Shown one piece after another: positions 49,488 through 58,697 of a stretch of 64,000 nucleotides of DNA. Made by a program: the position numbers and the translations under genes. The number at the start of each line of letters is the position of its first letter. Within the stretch, counting starts at the first letter, position 1. Source of the stretch: a bacterium (GTDB taxonomy: Bacteria > Bacillota > Bacilli > Lactobacillales > Streptococcaceae). The stretch spans positions 310,001-374,000 of the forward strand of contig CAJNCA010000002.1 of assembly GCA_905221145.1 (NCBI GenBank), read 5' to 3'. The notes under the pieces are model-generated. The model saw only the letters and a list, made by a program, of their open reading frames with translations, had not been told where the DNA came from and made no database searches.

Positions 49488-50171
49488 TTAGTTTGCTTTT
49501 GTTGAAGTTAAAATCTGAACCCCGTCTCGTCCAGCAACGATTACCTTATCCACCATTTGATTAAATAAGCCGTGCTCCACGACACCAACGATATGGTCCA
49601 ATTCTTGGCCAAAGGCAATTGGATCCTCGATGACATCCAAGGCCAAGTCAATGATAAAGTTCTGCATATCCGTCACAAAACGTTGGCCGTCTTTTTCACG
49701 GAAACTTGGTTTGTAGCCAGCTCGCTCAAAACGACGGAAGACCTGTTCTGCACCATACTGAACTACTTCTACAGGCAGTTTAAAAGCGCCCAATTTCTCA
49801 ACTAGTTTGCTTTCGTCTACCACCCAAATATATTCTTTTGAGGGCGTTGCGACAACCTTCTCCATGAGAAGGGCACCACCACCACCTTTGATTCCGTTAA
49901 ACTGGCTATCCACTTCATCTGCCCCGTCAACCGTCACATCAACCAAGTCTACTTGGTCAATAGACTTTAGCGGGATATTTAACCCTTCAGCCTGTTTACT
50001 GGTCACACTAGAAGTCGTTACAGCAGTAATTTGCAGTCCTTCTTCCTTAATACGACGACCGATTTCTTCTACAAAATAATAGGCAGTAGACCCCGTTCCT
50101 AGTCCGACTACCATTCCATCCTTGACAAACTCAGCAGCCTTGATACCTGCCATTTTTTTCAGATTTTCCAC
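49488..50171 (-). CDS. rpiA: Ribose-5-phosphate isomerase A
   Basis: Interconverts ribose-5-phosphate and ribulose-5-phosphate. The product is 227 aa with [22 protein letters not shown] and [11 protein letters not shown]. It starts with GTG at 50171, 7 nt after GGAGG. An extended -10 (TGt-TATAAT) lies about 40 nt upstream. It is first in the rpiA-deoB-DUF1697-punA-deoD run. Confidence 0.96.
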   Translation of the reverse strand: MENLKKMAGIKAAEFVKDGMVVGLGTGSTAYYFVEEIGRRIKEEGLQITAVTTSSVTSKQAEGLNIPLKSIDQVDLVDVTVDGADEVDSQFNGIKGGGGALLMEKVVATPSKEYIWVVDESKLVEKLGAFKLPVEVVQYGAEQVFRRFERAGYKPSFREKDGQRFVTDMQNFIIDLALDVIEDPIAFGQELDHIVGVVEHGLFNQMVDKVIVAGRDGVQILTSTKAN

Positions 50172-50403
50172 TCAAACACCTCCATTAAAGAGCTAACTTT
50201 ATTATAACATGTATCACTTTTTATTTCATGGATACACTGAAAAAAACCGAACATTTTTATCTATGATTTCTAATTTTCTTTCTCCATGCTTGTATACAGA
50301 TCAAAAATTCCCAAATCTAGATTTCGAAAGCTCTTTAAAAATTAAAGTTGATTTTTTATCATAAAGATGATTAAATAGGTAAGTACAGAAAAGGAGAAAT
50401 AAG

Positions 50404-50589
50404 ATGAACCCATTAGATTTGTTTAATCAAGTAAAAGAACTAATCGAGACAAAAGATTTTGAAGCTGCAAAAACATTCGTTGCAGAAAATCAAGATCAAC
50501 TCGGAGAATACTTCGCACAAGCTCAGCAGTTGATTTCTGGTTCGGAAGGTTTAGATGGCCTCGTTGGAAAGATTAAAGGATTTTTCTAA
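50404..50589 (+). CDS. Small acidic protein of unknown function, 61 aa
   Basis: I do not recognise a domain. The sequence MNPLDLFNQVKELIETKDFE is acidic and helical, with a glycine-rich C-terminus (GSEGLDGLVGKIKGFF). No signal peptide or membrane segment. AAAAGGAG precedes the ATG at good spacing and a strong terminator follows, so expression is likely. It stands alone, convergent with nnrD. Confidence 0.7.
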   Translation: MNPLDLFNQVKELIETKDFEAAKTFVAENQDQLGEYFAQAQQLISGSEGLDGLVGKIKGFF

Positions 50590-50597
50590 AAAATACA

Positions 50598-50626
50598 AAG
50601 GCGCCTGAAACGATCAGGTGCCTTTT
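50598..50626 (+). terminator. Bidirectional terminator between the 61-aa gene and nnrD
   Basis: AAAGGCGCCTGA-aacga-TCAGGTGCCTTTT. Flanks suit termination from both sides. Confidence 0.85.
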
Positions 50627-51464
50627 AAAGATATTTTTTCATAATTTTAGGAAGATAAGAGCTGATTTCCGTCGGCAAGACCACATAATGTTCTTGAGAT
50701 AGTTCTTGAGCTATAGCTGAATGAAGATGAGTCGCTACGGTTACGCGTTCATAAAGACTGGCTTGTTTAAACTGGCCTACAAATCCTGCTATCATCCCAG
50801 CTAGTGTATCTCCCATTCCCCCAGTAGCCTGATAGGGACCACCAACCTGTAACTGGTAATAATCAGACTGGCCAACCTGCCAAATACGAGTAGCCGGACC
50901 TTTCTCTACCAAAATTGTTCCTTGAGGAAAGGAAGTCAGGGCACTAGCTGTTGCATCTTCGTTTTGCTTTTCAATAGTAATTCCAGACAGTTTTTCCCAT
51001 TCTTTTTGGTGGGGAGTTAAGATAAGCTGACACGAAGGCAATGATAATCTAGTTCTAGCAAGGATGGTTAAGGCCCCTCCGTCTACAATCAAAATCTGAT
51101 TCTGTCTTAATCTAGCAAAAACCTGTTTTACTAGATTTTCTCCAAAAGCATCGTCTCGTAAACCAGGTCCCACTAAGACCACTTCTGCCCTCTCCAACTG
51201 CTCTTTTAACAGTTGCTGGTCTTGAAGAGAAAAGGCCATAGCCTCAGGTAAATGACTGTGCAAAGCTGGGATATTTTCCCTATCCGTTCCAACAGTCACC
51301 AATCCTGCACCGCTTTTTACAGCTGCTAAAGCAGCCATGACGATAGCACCACCATAGGGATAAGTCCCACCAAGCAAGAGCAGACGGCCATAGTCTCCTT
51401 TATGACTTGTACGAGAACGTTCAATAATGACTTTTTCTAGTAAGGCTTGATCAATCACTTTCAT
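50625..51464 (-). CDS. nnrD: ADP-dependent NAD(P)H-hydrate dehydratase
   Basis: Repairs hydrated NAD(P)H, using ADP (or ATP). The product is 279 aa, ribokinase-like fold. Motifs are KGDYGRLLLLGGT (22-34), ILTPHQKEWEKL and the catalytic TGGMGDTLAG near residue 220. The N-terminal epimerase domain of fused homologues is absent. A TATAAT lies about 20 nt before the start, after the folD terminator. Confidence 0.9.
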   Translation of the reverse strand: MKVIDQALLEKVIIERSRTSHKGDYGRLLLLGGTYPYGGAIVMAALAAVKSGAGLVTVGTDRENIPALHSHLPEAMAFSLQDQQLLKEQLERAEVVLVGPGLRDDAFGENLVKQVFARLRQNQILIVDGGALTILARTRLSLPSCQLILTPHQKEWEKLSGITIEKQNEDATASALTSFPQGTILVEKGPATRIWQVGQSDYYQLQVGGPYQATGGMGDTLAGMIAGFVGQFKQASLYERVTVATHLHSAIAQELSQEHYVVLPTEISSYLPKIMKKYL

Positions 51465-51494
51465 CGTTTTTTCCTCTCACATTTATTATACAAC

Positions 51495-51519
51495 AAAAAG
51501 GAGGCGCAGACCTCCTTTT
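51495..51519 (-). terminator. Terminator of folD
   Basis: On the minus strand, AAAAGGAGG-tctgcg-CCTCCTTTTT. Confidence 0.85.
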
Positions 51520-51604
51520 GTAATCTTATATCTAAAATTTAATATTCATTTCTGACATTTTAGATATAGCTATAGAAAACACACTCTCTTCAGCGAATTC
51601 TCTC

Positions 51605-52462
51605 TTATTTTCTTTCCAATGTCCGAACTGCTGCCTGATAAGTTTGTTCCATCAGCATAGTAATGGTCATAGGACCAACACCTCCAGGAACTGGCGTGAT
51701 ATGACTAGCAAGTGGTGCAACCGCCTCATAATCAACATCCCCACAGAGCTTACCATTTTCATCGCGGTTCATCCCAACGTCAATGACAACAGCACCTGGT
51801 TTGACAAAGTCAGGAGTCACAAACTTGGCACGACCGATTGCGACCACAAGAATATCCGCTTTTGCAGCAACCTTAGCGAGATTATGAGTCCGTGAGTGAG
51901 TCAAGGTCACTGTTGCATTCTTGGCCAAAAGAAGCTGGGCCATGGGTTTTCCAACGATATTGGAACGACCGATAACAACGGCATTTTTACCTTCTAAATC
52001 AATTCCATACTCATGAAACATCTCCATAATTCCTGCAGGTGTCGATGGAATCATAACTGGATGGCCAGACCAAAGACGTCCCATGTTTAGAGGATGGAAA
52101 CCATCCACATCCTTTTCTGGGTCAATGGCTAATAAAACTGCCTCTTCATCGATATGTTTTGGTAATGGCAACTGGACCAAAATCCCATGCCAAGCTGAAT
52201 CCTGATTGTATTTGGCAATCAAGTCTAACAACTCCTCTTGAGTAATGGTCTCTGGAACTCGCACTACTTCGCTACGGAAACCAGCCGCAAGAGCAGAACG
52301 TTCCTTGTTACGAACATAGACTTGGCTTGCAGGATTATCTCCCACCAAAATCACTACCAAACCAGGTACTAGACCTGTTTCTTCCTTTAATTTTGCAGTC
52401 TTTTCAGCCAACAGCCCCTGCAATTTGGCCGCTAAAGCCTTCCCATCAATAATCTGTGTCAT
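51605..52462 (-). CDS. folD: Methylene-THF dehydrogenase / methenyl-THF cyclohydrolase
   Basis: This bifunctional enzyme interconverts 5,10-methylene-THF and 10-formyl-THF in one-carbon metabolism. The product is 285 aa. The catalytic region has [12 protein letters not shown] with Lys near 56 and QLPLPKH; the NADP fold has [10 protein letters not shown]. The ATG at 52462 ([11 protein letters not shown]) is the family start; 26 more codons are open but hold the promoter. An extended -10 and a MET-box lie upstream, suggesting control by a methionine regulator. Confidence 0.96.
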   Translation of the reverse strand: MTQIIDGKALAAKLQGLLAEKTAKLKEETGLVPGLVVILVGDNPASQVYVRNKERSALAAGFRSEVVRVPETITQEELLDLIAKYNQDSAWHGILVQLPLPKHIDEEAVLLAIDPEKDVDGFHPLNMGRLWSGHPVMIPSTPAGIMEMFHEYGIDLEGKNAVVIGRSNIVGKPMAQLLLAKNATVTLTHSRTHNLAKVAAKADILVVAIGRAKFVTPDFVKPGAVVIDVGMNRDENGKLCGDVDYEAVAPLASHITPVPGGVGPMTITMLMEQTYQAAVRTLERK

Positions 52463-52492
52463 ATCACTTCTCTTTTCTTTCAAATATCTTCC

Positions 52493-52521
52493 ATTATACC
52501 AAAAACTGCTAGTCCCCTCTA
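52493..52521 (-). promoter_or_regulatory. Promoter of folD
   Basis: Extended -10 TGG-TATAAT with a poor -35 (TAGAGG) 17 nt upstream. A weak -35 fits an activator-dependent promoter. Confidence 0.65.
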
Positions 52522-52543
52522 ACACTTCTTTCTTAGGCAACCC

Positions 52544-52560
52544 TATAGTTTCAAACTATA
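52544..52560. promoter_or_regulatory. MET-box upstream of folD
   Basis: TATAGTTT-c-AAACTATA is a perfect 17-bp palindrome, identical to the MetR/MtaR box of streptococci as I recall it (TATAGTTTSAAACTATA). Its centre lies about 66 nt before the predicted folD start, the usual place for a LysR-type activator. Confidence 0.75.
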
Positions 52561-52562
52561 AG

Positions 52563-52583
52563 AAAAAGCTCGGGTCGAGCTTT
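52563..52583 (-). terminator. Terminator of the amino-acid ABC operon
   Basis: On the minus strand, GAAAAGCTCGACCCGAGCTTTTTC, 32 nt after the ATPase gene. Confidence 0.8.
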
Positions 52584-52615
52584 TCATTAATCTTGTCTTG
52601 AAATTTTAAAATAGA

Positions 52616-53350
52616 CTATAAAACCTTACCCAAGAAGTCCTTAGTCCGTTGTTCTTGGGTTTGTTCAAAAATCTGCTCTGGTGTTCCGTCTTCAACAACC
52701 ACACCGTCTGCCATAAAGATAACACGGTCTGCCACCTCACGGGCAAATCCCATTTCATGTGTTACGATAACCATAGTCATTCCTGACTTGGCAAGGTCTT
52801 GCATAACAGCTAGAACTTCTCCAACCATTTCAGGGTCCAAGGCTGAGGTTGGCTCGTCAAAGAGCAAAACATCTGGTTCCATGGCCAACCCACGCGCGAT
52901 GGCAATCCGTTGTTGCTGGCCACCTGACAAACTCTGTGGATAAGCGTCTGCCTTATCTGGCAAACCAACTTTTTCCAACAGCTCTTGGGCTCTCTTCTCA
53001 GCCACTGCCTTGCTCTCACCTTTGGTCTTGATAGGTGACAAGGTGATATTTTCCATCACAGTCATATTAGGAAAGAGATTGAATTGTTGGAAAACCATGC
53101 CCATCTTCTCACGCATGGCAAACAGGTCATTCTTCTTGTCCGTAATATCGACTCCCTCAAAGATAACCTTCCCCTTGGTTGCTTCTTCCAGCAAATTCAT
53201 AGAGCGAAGTAAAGTAGACTTCCCACTCCCTGAAGGACCAATGATAACGACAACCTCTCCACGTTTAATCTCGAGGTTGATTCCCTTTAATACTTCATTC
53301 TTTCCAAAGGATTTATGTAAATTTTCAATTTTTATCAAGGTTTCTGTCAT
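52616..53350 (-). CDS. Polar amino acid ABC transporter ATP-binding protein
   Basis: A 244-aa ABC ATPase of the GlnQ/HisP group. Walker [10 protein letters not shown] (about 37), Q-loop [12 protein letters not shown], signature LSGGQQQR and Walker [15 protein letters not shown] are all intact. It overlaps the permease gene by 1 nt. Substrate is probably a polar amino acid such as glutamine; sequence does not decide. No binding-protein gene is adjacent. Confidence 0.92.
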   Translation of the reverse strand: MTETLIKIENLHKSFGKNEVLKGINLEIKRGEVVVIIGPSGSGKSTLLRSMNLLEEATKGKVIFEGVDITDKKNDLFAMREKMGMVFQQFNLFPNMTVMENITLSPIKTKGESKAVAEKRAQELLEKVGLPDKADAYPQSLSGGQQQRIAIARGLAMEPDVLLFDEPTSALDPEMVGEVLAVMQDLAKSGMTMVIVTHEMGFAREVADRVIFMADGVVVEDGTPEQIFEQTQEQRTKDFLGKVL

Positions 53351-54033
53351 TATTTCTTATCTCCTTGTCCCATACGTTTTTCAAAAGCTTTCAAAGCTAC
53401 GGTCAAAATAGAAGTCATAATCAAGTAGTAAAAGGCTGCAAATAAAAGTGGTGTCAAAGGTAGATAGGTTGTTGTAGAAACTGTTGTAGCCCCGTTCCAC
53501 AACTCCATGACCCCAATTGCTGATAAGAGGGAACTATCCTTGATAATGGTGATAAATTCGTTCCCCAATGCTGGCAAGATATTTTTGATTGCTTGTGGCA
53601 AAATCACATAACGCATGGCATTTTTAGGACGAATCCCTAGCGAATAAGCCGCCTCTAGCTGACCTTTTGGAACCGCATTAATCCCAGCACGAACAGTCTC
53701 AGAAACATAAGCACCACTATTCATAGAGATAATCAAAATCCCTGGAATCAGACGAGAAAGATCAACACCCAAAATCCCAACCTGAATAGTCGGAGCATTG
53801 ATATGCATAAGGGCAAAGGCAATCATAATCTGAACCATCATCGGTGTCCCACGGAAAATCCAAACGTACAAGTTGGCGAGCCAAACAAGAGGTTTAAACT
53901 TTGAGCGTTGCCCAAAAGCCAAGACAACACCCAAAATAGTTCCCAAAAAGACAACACAGATAGAAATGAGAACCGTCACAACAGCCCCATAGTTAAAATA
54001 AGGTAAATACTTAGGTAAAAAAGAAAAATTCAT
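53350..54033 (-). CDS. Polar amino acid ABC transporter permease
   Basis: A 227-aa membrane permease with five hydrophobic segments and the EAA-type loop [20 protein letters not shown] (about 140-160). [10 protein letters not shown] is family-typical. The ATG at 54033 ([13 protein letters not shown]) is preferred; the longer frame lies over the promoter. The ribosome site is weak (AGAAAG). A substrate-binding domain is not fused to it. Confidence 0.9.
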   Translation of the reverse strand: MNFSFLPKYLPYFNYGAVVTVLISICVVFLGTILGVVLAFGQRSKFKPLVWLANLYVWIFRGTPMMVQIMIAFALMHINAPTIQVGILGVDLSRLIPGILIISMNSGAYVSETVRAGINAVPKGQLEAAYSLGIRPKNAMRYVILPQAIKNILPALGNEFITIIKDSSLLSAIGVMELWNGATTVSTTTYLPLTPLLFAAFYYLIMTSILTVALKAFEKRMGQGDKK

Positions 54034-54067
54034 AGTCACACTGCTTTCTAAAATAGAATACTGTATG

Positions 54068-54096
54068 ATTATAACATGTATTGAATTAAAATTCAA
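54068..54096 (-). promoter_or_regulatory. Promoter of the amino-acid ABC operon
   Basis: TTGAAT, 17-bp spacer, TGt-TATAAT on the minus strand. The -35 is part of the perfect inverted repeat TTGAATT-tt-AATTCAA (54081-54096), a possible operator. Confidence 0.75.
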
Positions 54097-54223
54097 ACTT
54101 TTTATCCAATTTATTCAAAAAAACTTTAAGCTGGTAGAATTAGCGAGAAATCTTAGTTTTTTCTAGTCAAGTTGGCCTCCTTTATGGTAAAATAGTAACG
54201 ATAAGAAATGAAGGAGAATCAAA

Positions 54224-54454
54224 ATGGAATCACATTTGGTTAGAATCATCAACCGCCTTGAAGCAATGGCAAAAGACGGCGGAAATTTAAAACGTAATTT
54301 TGAACGCGAAGGAGTTGTTGTTGCAGAAGTTGCATACAGCCATGATGAAGAAAACGGCTCAATCTTTACTCTTCGTGATGTAGAAGCTCGCGAAACGTAT
54401 ACTTTTGATAGCATTGACTTGATTGCAATGGAGATTTACGAACTTCTCTACTAA
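54224..54454 (+). CDS. DUF1797 (YkuJ-like) protein
   Basis: A 76-aa cytosolic protein, MESHLVRIINRLEAMAKDGG at the N-terminus, matching the DUF1797/YkuJ family. Function is unknown. AAGGAG precedes the ATG and a terminator follows. It is a single-gene unit upstream of clpE. Confidence 0.85.
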   Translation: MESHLVRIINRLEAMAKDGGNLKRNFEREGVVVAEVAYSHDEENGSIFTLRDVEARETYTFDSIDLIAMEIYELLY

Positions 54455-54491
54455 TCTAAAACAAGCCGGGATTGCCCCTGCATGTCTAACC

Positions 54492-54525
54492 AAAATCCTT
54501 TTTGTCTCACAAATAGGATTTTTTT
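54492..54525 (+). terminator. Terminator of the DUF1797 gene
   Basis: AAAATCCTttttgtctcacaaatAGGATTTTTTT. Confidence 0.75.
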
Positions 54526-54585
54526 ATAACTCAAATTCTCAAAAATTTTCATTGTAACAACTTCTCAAAGCTGCAATCTTTTTAC

Positions 54586-54613
54586 TTGCTTTACACCCCA
54601 ATCCTGTTATAAT
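54586..54613 (+). promoter_or_regulatory. Promoter of clpE
   Basis: TTGCTT, 16-bp spacer ending TGt, then TATAAT. The CtsR box starts 13 nt after the -10. Confidence 0.7.
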
Positions 54614-54626
54614 GAGAGTATAGAAA

Positions 54627-54643
54627 TTTGACTATTTTTGACC
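54627..54643. promoter_or_regulatory. CtsR operator of clpE
   Basis: TTTGACT-att-TTTGACC, the heptamer direct repeat of the CtsR box (reverse GGTCAAA-nnn-RGTCAAA). It covers the transcription start region, so CtsR binding would repress clpE until heat stress. Confidence 0.88.
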
Positions 54644-54683
54644 TTTAAACAGGTCAGCCTAAAGAAAGAAATGAGGTAGATGT

Positions 54684-56942
54684 ATGCTTTGTCAAAACTG
54701 TAAAATCAACGACTCAACAATTCATCTTTACACCAATCTCAATGGAAAACAAAAACAAATTGACCTCTGTCAAAACTGCTACAAGATTATCAAGACTGAT
54801 CCTAACAACAGTCTCTTTAAAGGTATGACGGATTTGAACAATCGTGACTTTGATCCTTTCGGCGATTTCTTCAACGACCTAAACAATTTCAGACCTTCTA
54901 ACAATACTCCTCCAACTCCCCCAACCCAATCAGGTGGAGGCTACGGTGGAAACGGCGGTTATGGCTCCCAAAATCGTGGACCTGCCCAAACTCCGCCTCC
55001 TAGCCAAGAAAAAGGCCTGCTAGAAGAATTTGGTATCAATGTAACTGAGATTGCTCGTCGTGGCGATATTGACCCCGTTATTGGACGCGACGATGAGATT
55101 ATCCGTGTCATCGAGATTCTCAATCGTAGAACCAAGAATAATCCTGTTCTTATCGGTGAACCTGGTGTCGGAAAAACTGCCGTTGTCGAAGGTCTAGCTC
55201 AGAAAATTGTTGATGGCGATGTTCCACATAAACTCCAAGGCAAACAAGTCATCCGTTTGGATGTAGTTAGCTTAGTTCAAGGAACGGGTATCCGTGGACA
55301 ATTTGAAGAACGCATGCAAAAACTCATGGAAGAAATTCGCAAACGTGAGGATATTATCCTCTTTATCGATGAAATCCATGAAATTGTTGGTGCGGGGTCT
55401 GCGGGCGATGGCAATATGGACGCAGGAAATATCCTCAAGCCAGCCCTTGCTCGTGGGGAACTGCAACTGGTCGGTGCCACTACCCTCAATGAATACCGTA
55501 TCATTGAAAAAGATGCTGCCCTAGAGCGTCGTATGCAACCTGTTAAGGTCGATGAACCAACCGTAGAAGAAACAATCACTATCCTCAAAGGAATTCAAAA
55601 GAAATACGAAGACTACCACCACGTTCAATATACTGATGCTGCAATTGAAGCAGCTGCAACTCTTTCCAATCGCTACATCCAAGATCGCTTCTTACCTGAC
55701 AAGGCCATTGACCTCCTAGATGAAGCAGGTTCTAAGATGAACTTAACCTTGAATTTTGTAGATCCTAAAGTGATTGATCAGCGCTTGATTGAAGCTGAAA
55801 ATCTCAAATCTCAAGCTACACGAGAGGAAGATTTTGAGAAGGCTGCCTATTTCCGCGACCAGATTGCCAAGTATAAGGAAATGCAAAAGAAAAAGGTCAC
55901 AGACCAAGATACTCCTATCATCAGTGAGAAAACCATTGAGCACATTATCGAGCAGAAAACCAACATTCCTGTTGGCGATTTGAAAGAGAAAGAACAATCT
56001 CAACTCATCCATCTAGCCGAGGATCTCAAGTCTCATGTTATTGGGCAAGACGATGCTGTCGATAAGATTGCCAAGGCTATTCGCCGTAATCGTGTCGGAC
56101 TTGGGACCCCTAATCGTCCAATTGGAAGTTTCCTCTTTGTTGGACCAACTGGTGTCGGTAAGACAGAACTTTCCAAACAACTAGCCATTGAACTTTTTGG
56201 TTCTGCTGACAGCATGATTCGCTTTGACATGAGTGAATACATGGAAAAACATAGCGTTGCTAAGTTGGTCGGTGCCCCTCCAGGTTATGTTGGCTATGAT
56301 GAGGCTGGGCAATTAACTGAAAAAGTTCGTCGCAATCCATATTCTCTCATTCTTCTCGATGAAGTGGAAAAAGCTCACCCTGATGTTATGCACATGTTCC
56401 TTCAAGTCTTGGACGATGGACGTTTGACAGATGGGCAAGGACGTACCGTCAGCTTTAAGGATGCCATTATTATCATGACCTCAAATGCAGGTACAGGTAA
56501 GGCCGAAGCCAGCGTTGGTTTCGGGGCAGCTCGCGAAGGACGTACCAACTCTGTTCTTGGTGAACTCGGTAACTTCTTTAGCCCAGAGTTCATGAACCGT
56601 TTTGACGGCATCATCGAGTTCAAAGCTCTCAGCAAGGATAATCTCCTTCAAATCGTCGAGCTCATGCTAGCTGATGTTAATAAGCGCCTCTCTAGCAACA
56701 ACATTCATCTCGATGTGACAGACAAAGTCAAGGAAAAATTGGTTGACCTCGGTTATGATCCAAAAATGGGGGCACGCCCACTTCGTCGTACTATTCAAGA
56801 CTATATAGAGGACGCTATCACTGACTACTACCTTGAAAATCCAAGCGAAAAAGACCTCAAGGCAGTTATGACCAGCAAGGGCAAGATTCAAATTAAGTCT
56901 GCCAAAAAAGCTGAAGTGAAAACTTCTGAAAAAGAAGTATAA
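54684..56942 (+). CDS. clpE: ATP-dependent Clp protease ATP-binding subunit ClpE
   Basis: A Hsp100 unfoldase that works with ClpP in heat and stress proteolysis. The product is 752 aa. An N-terminal zinc finger (C3, C6, C29, C32) marks ClpE. A glycine-rich linker (about 84-100) follows. AAA domain 1 has GEPGVGKT (158-165); a UVR region (about 390-410) follows; AAA domain 2 has GPTGVGKT (about 487). The start has AAGAAATGAGGTAG ahead of it, with GAGG as ribosome site. It is controlled by CtsR and ends at a terminator. Confidence 0.96.
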   Translation: MLCQNCKINDSTIHLYTNLNGKQKQIDLCQNCYKIIKTDPNNSLFKGMTDLNNRDFDPFGDFFNDLNNFRPSNNTPPTPPTQSGGGYGGNGGYGSQNRGPAQTPPPSQEKGLLEEFGINVTEIARRGDIDPVIGRDDEIIRVIEILNRRTKNNPVLIGEPGVGKTAVVEGLAQKIVDGDVPHKLQGKQVIRLDVVSLVQGTGIRGQFEERMQKLMEEIRKREDIILFIDEIHEIVGAGSAGDGNMDAGNILKPALARGELQLVGATTLNEYRIIEKDAALERRMQPVKVDEPTVEETITILKGIQKKYEDYHHVQYTDAAIEAAATLSNRYIQDRFLPDKAIDLLDEAGSKMNLTLNFVDPKVIDQRLIEAENLKSQATREEDFEKAAYFRDQIAKYKEMQKKKVTDQDTPIISEKTIEHIIEQKTNIPVGDLKEKEQSQLIHLAEDLKSHVIGQDDAVDKIAKAIRRNRVGLGTPNRPIGSFLFVGPTGVGKTELSKQLAIELFGSADSMIRFDMSEYMEKHSVAKLVGAPPGYVGYDEAGQLTEKVRRNPYSLILLDEVEKAHPDVMHMFLQVLDDGRLTDGQGRTVSFKDAIIIMTSNAGTGKAEASVGFGAAREGRTNSVLGELGNFFSPEFMNRFDGIIEFKALSKDNLLQIVELMLADVNKRLSSNNIHLDVTDKVKEKLVDLGYDPKMGARPLRRTIQDYIEDAITDYYLENPSEKDLKAVMTSKGKIQIKSAKKAEVKTSEKEV

Positions 56943-56951
56943 ATCCTATAG

Positions 56952-56988
56952 AAAAGGAGTAGAAAATGAAAATTTTCTGCTTCTTTTT
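56952..56988 (+). terminator. Terminator of clpE
   Basis: AAAAGGAGTAGAAAAT-gaaa-ATTTTCTGCTTCTTTT, a long stem ending in a T run. Confidence 0.8.
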
Positions 56989-57008
56989 ACTAAAATAACT
57001 GTAATTTC

Positions 57009-57037
57009 TTGACAGCTTGCCCTTTGTCCATTAAGAT
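57009..57037 (+). promoter_or_regulatory. Promoter of the NUDIX gene
   Basis: TTGACA (consensus), 17-bp spacer, TAAGAT, 34 nt before the start codon. Confidence 0.7.
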
Positions 57038-57071
57038 AATAATAACAATACTAGATAATGAGGAAAATGCA

Positions 57072-57524
57072 ATGGCAAACCCAACTTTTGGAGAAAAAAA
57101 AGCAAATACAGACTATGTTGCACGCTATGGAGTGTATGCAGTTATCCCTGACGCTGAACAAAAACAAATTGTTCTTGTTCAAGCGCCTAATGGCGCTTGG
57201 TTCTTACCAGGTGGCGAAATTGAAGCAGGTGAAAATCATCAAGAAGCCCTAAAACGTGAATTGATTGAAGAGCTTGGCTTCACAGCTGAAATTGGTAGCT
57301 ATTACGGACAAGCTGACGAATATTTCTACTCTCGTCACCGTGATACCTACTACTACAATCCTGCCTACCTCTATGAAGCAACTTCCTTCAAAGAAGTACA
57401 ACAACCATTAGAAGACTTTAATCATATTGCCTGGTTCCCTATTGACGAGGCTATTGAAAACCTCAAACGTGGTAGCCATAAATGGGCTATCCAATCTTGG
57501 AAAAAACAGCATAAGATTGACTAA
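57072..57524 (+). CDS. NUDIX hydrolase
   Basis: A 150-aa Nudix enzyme that hydrolyses a nucleoside diphosphate linked to another moiety. The Nudix box runs from about residue 48 to 70: GGEIEAG, E, then REL and EELGF. The substrate is unknown. The ATG at 57072 has GAGGAAAA upstream. The longer frame from 57009 overlaps the promoter and is not used. Confidence 0.87.
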   Translation: MANPTFGEKKANTDYVARYGVYAVIPDAEQKQIVLVQAPNGAWFLPGGEIEAGENHQEALKRELIEELGFTAEIGSYYGQADEYFYSRHRDTYYYNPAYLYEATSFKEVQQPLEDFNHIAWFPIDEAIENLKRGSHKWAIQSWKKQHKID

Positions 57525-57547
57525 ATCAAGCTACTTTATTTAAAAAG

Positions 57548-57556
57548 TGCTATAAT
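57548..57556 (+). promoter_or_regulatory. Extended -10 of the DUF1827 gene
   Basis: TGc-TATAAT, 26 nt before the start; the leader includes GGAGG at normal spacing, in contrast to the leaderless genes. No good -35. Confidence 0.55.
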
Positions 57557-57582
57557 AGAATTAGAAAATCGGAGGAAATGTT

Positions 57583-57882
57583 ATGAAGCTTATCAATACG
57601 ACAAACTCACACTCGCAACTTGTAAAAAGCCAGCTAGAAAGTACAGATGCAACCCTTGTTGAGGTCTATTCTGCAGGGAATACTGATGTTATTTTTACCC
57701 AAGCTCCGCTTCACTATGAAATCCTCATTTCAAATAAACACCGTGCTATTCGCGAAACCGAAATCGAAGCCATCCAAGAGTTTTTCTTGAAACGTAAAAT
57801 TGATAAGGACTCTATTGATGAGGCCAATATCAAAACACTCTATTCAGAAAAATTAATTGGGATTTCGATTCCAACAAAATAA
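57583..57882 (+). CDS. DUF1827 family protein
   Basis: A 99-aa cytosolic protein of the streptococcal DUF1827 family (MKLINTTNSHSQLVKSQLES). Function is unknown. GGAGG precedes the ATG and an unusually long hairpin follows the stop. Confidence 0.83.
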   Translation: MKLINTTNSHSQLVKSQLESTDATLVEVYSAGNTDVIFTQAPLHYEILISNKHRAIRETEIEAIQEFFLKRKIDKDSIDEANIKTLYSEKLIGISIPTK

Positions 57883-57888
57883 CATTTT

Positions 57889-57968
57889 GGAGAGATTAAA
57901 AAGTTTTTTGAACCTTACAGCACAAAACGAGGTTCTCACTTGCTTTTTTAATCATCTCCAATTTTTTA
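57889..57968 (+). terminator. Long hairpin after the DUF1827 gene
   Basis: The 71-nt structure pairs GGAGA, ATTAAAAAG and GAACCT on the left with AGGTTC, CTTTTTTAAT and TCTCC on the right, then runs into TTTTTT. It is longer than a normal terminator. Confidence 0.65.
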
Positions 57969-58017
57969 TCTTTAAATCCTATCAAACACAGTTTTATAGG
58001 TAACTAAGGAGACAAAC

Positions 58018-58650
58018 ATGGGAGACATAATATATAGAGAGGCAAGAATTGAGGAGTACGAAAAAATTGGAAAACTATTAGCCAAGTCCTTTCTTGACTA
58101 TCCTTTTTTAACGATAATAACTGATGATTTAAAGAAAGCTGATTCCTTTTCTTCTTTCGTCGAAACATTGCAAATTCTGCTTACTAGAGTCTATATTAAA
58201 AAAGGAAACTGTTTAATTGCTGAACAAGATGGAGAATTACTAGCAGTTGCCCTTTTGCAACAAAAGGATTTCTGTATACTATCCTATCTACGAAATGGCG
58301 GAACAAAAATTTTTCGCTACATTCGACCACTTAATCTTTTTAAATACTTTGACTTTGTAAAACGTTCCAAAAAACACTTAGAACAATCAGGAGAGTTTGA
58401 TTGGTATTTGATGGCTTTAGCTGTCAATACAGCAAGTAAGGGACAGGGAATAGGCAGTACTTTTCTGACACAAGGAATTGAACCCTATGTCAAATCAAAA
58501 GGCTGTGAGCACTTAGGACTCATTACAAGCACAGCAAACAATGCCTCTTTCTATGAAAAAAATGATTATGTATTACTGGACTATATGGACTTAGAATACG
58601 GATCAAGATCCATTGGTAACTGGGCATTTTTAAAAACAATTAAGCAATAA
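58018..58650 (+). CDS. GNAT family N-acetyltransferase
   Basis: A 210-aa acetyltransferase. The CoA-binding motif is SKGQGIGSTFLTQG near residue 140, preceded by LMALAVNT. The N-terminal half is divergent, with many Lys and aromatic residues. The acceptor is unknown. AAGGAGA precedes the ATG. Its base composition is more AT-rich than its neighbours. Confidence 0.85.
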   Translation: MGDIIYREARIEEYEKIGKLLAKSFLDYPFLTIITDDLKKADSFSSFVETLQILLTRVYIKKGNCLIAEQDGELLAVALLQQKDFCILSYLRNGGTKIFRYIRPLNLFKYFDFVKRSKKHLEQSGEFDWYLMALAVNTASKGQGIGSTFLTQGIEPYVKSKGCEHLGLITSTANNASFYEKNDYVLLDYMDLEYGSRSIGNWAFLKTIKQ

Positions 58651-58691
58651 AAAAGATTTGGTTCTGCTTCTCACAGAACCAAATCTTTTTT
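58649..58691 (+). terminator. Bidirectional terminator between the GNAT gene and ezrA
   Basis: AAAAAAGATTTGGTTCTG and CAGAACCAAATCTTTTTT form a perfect 18-bp stem with a 7-nt loop. Confidence 0.9.
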
Positions 58692-58697
58692 ATTATG

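Noticed and set aside
53010..53411. 133-aa plus-strand open frame opposite the ABC ATPase and permease
   Set aside because: Antisense shadow without a ribosome site or homology.
56966..56998. 10-codon frame MKIFCFFLLK after clpE with a nearby AAAAGGAG
   Set aside because: It is contained in the clpE terminator stem; the apparent ribosome site is the left arm.
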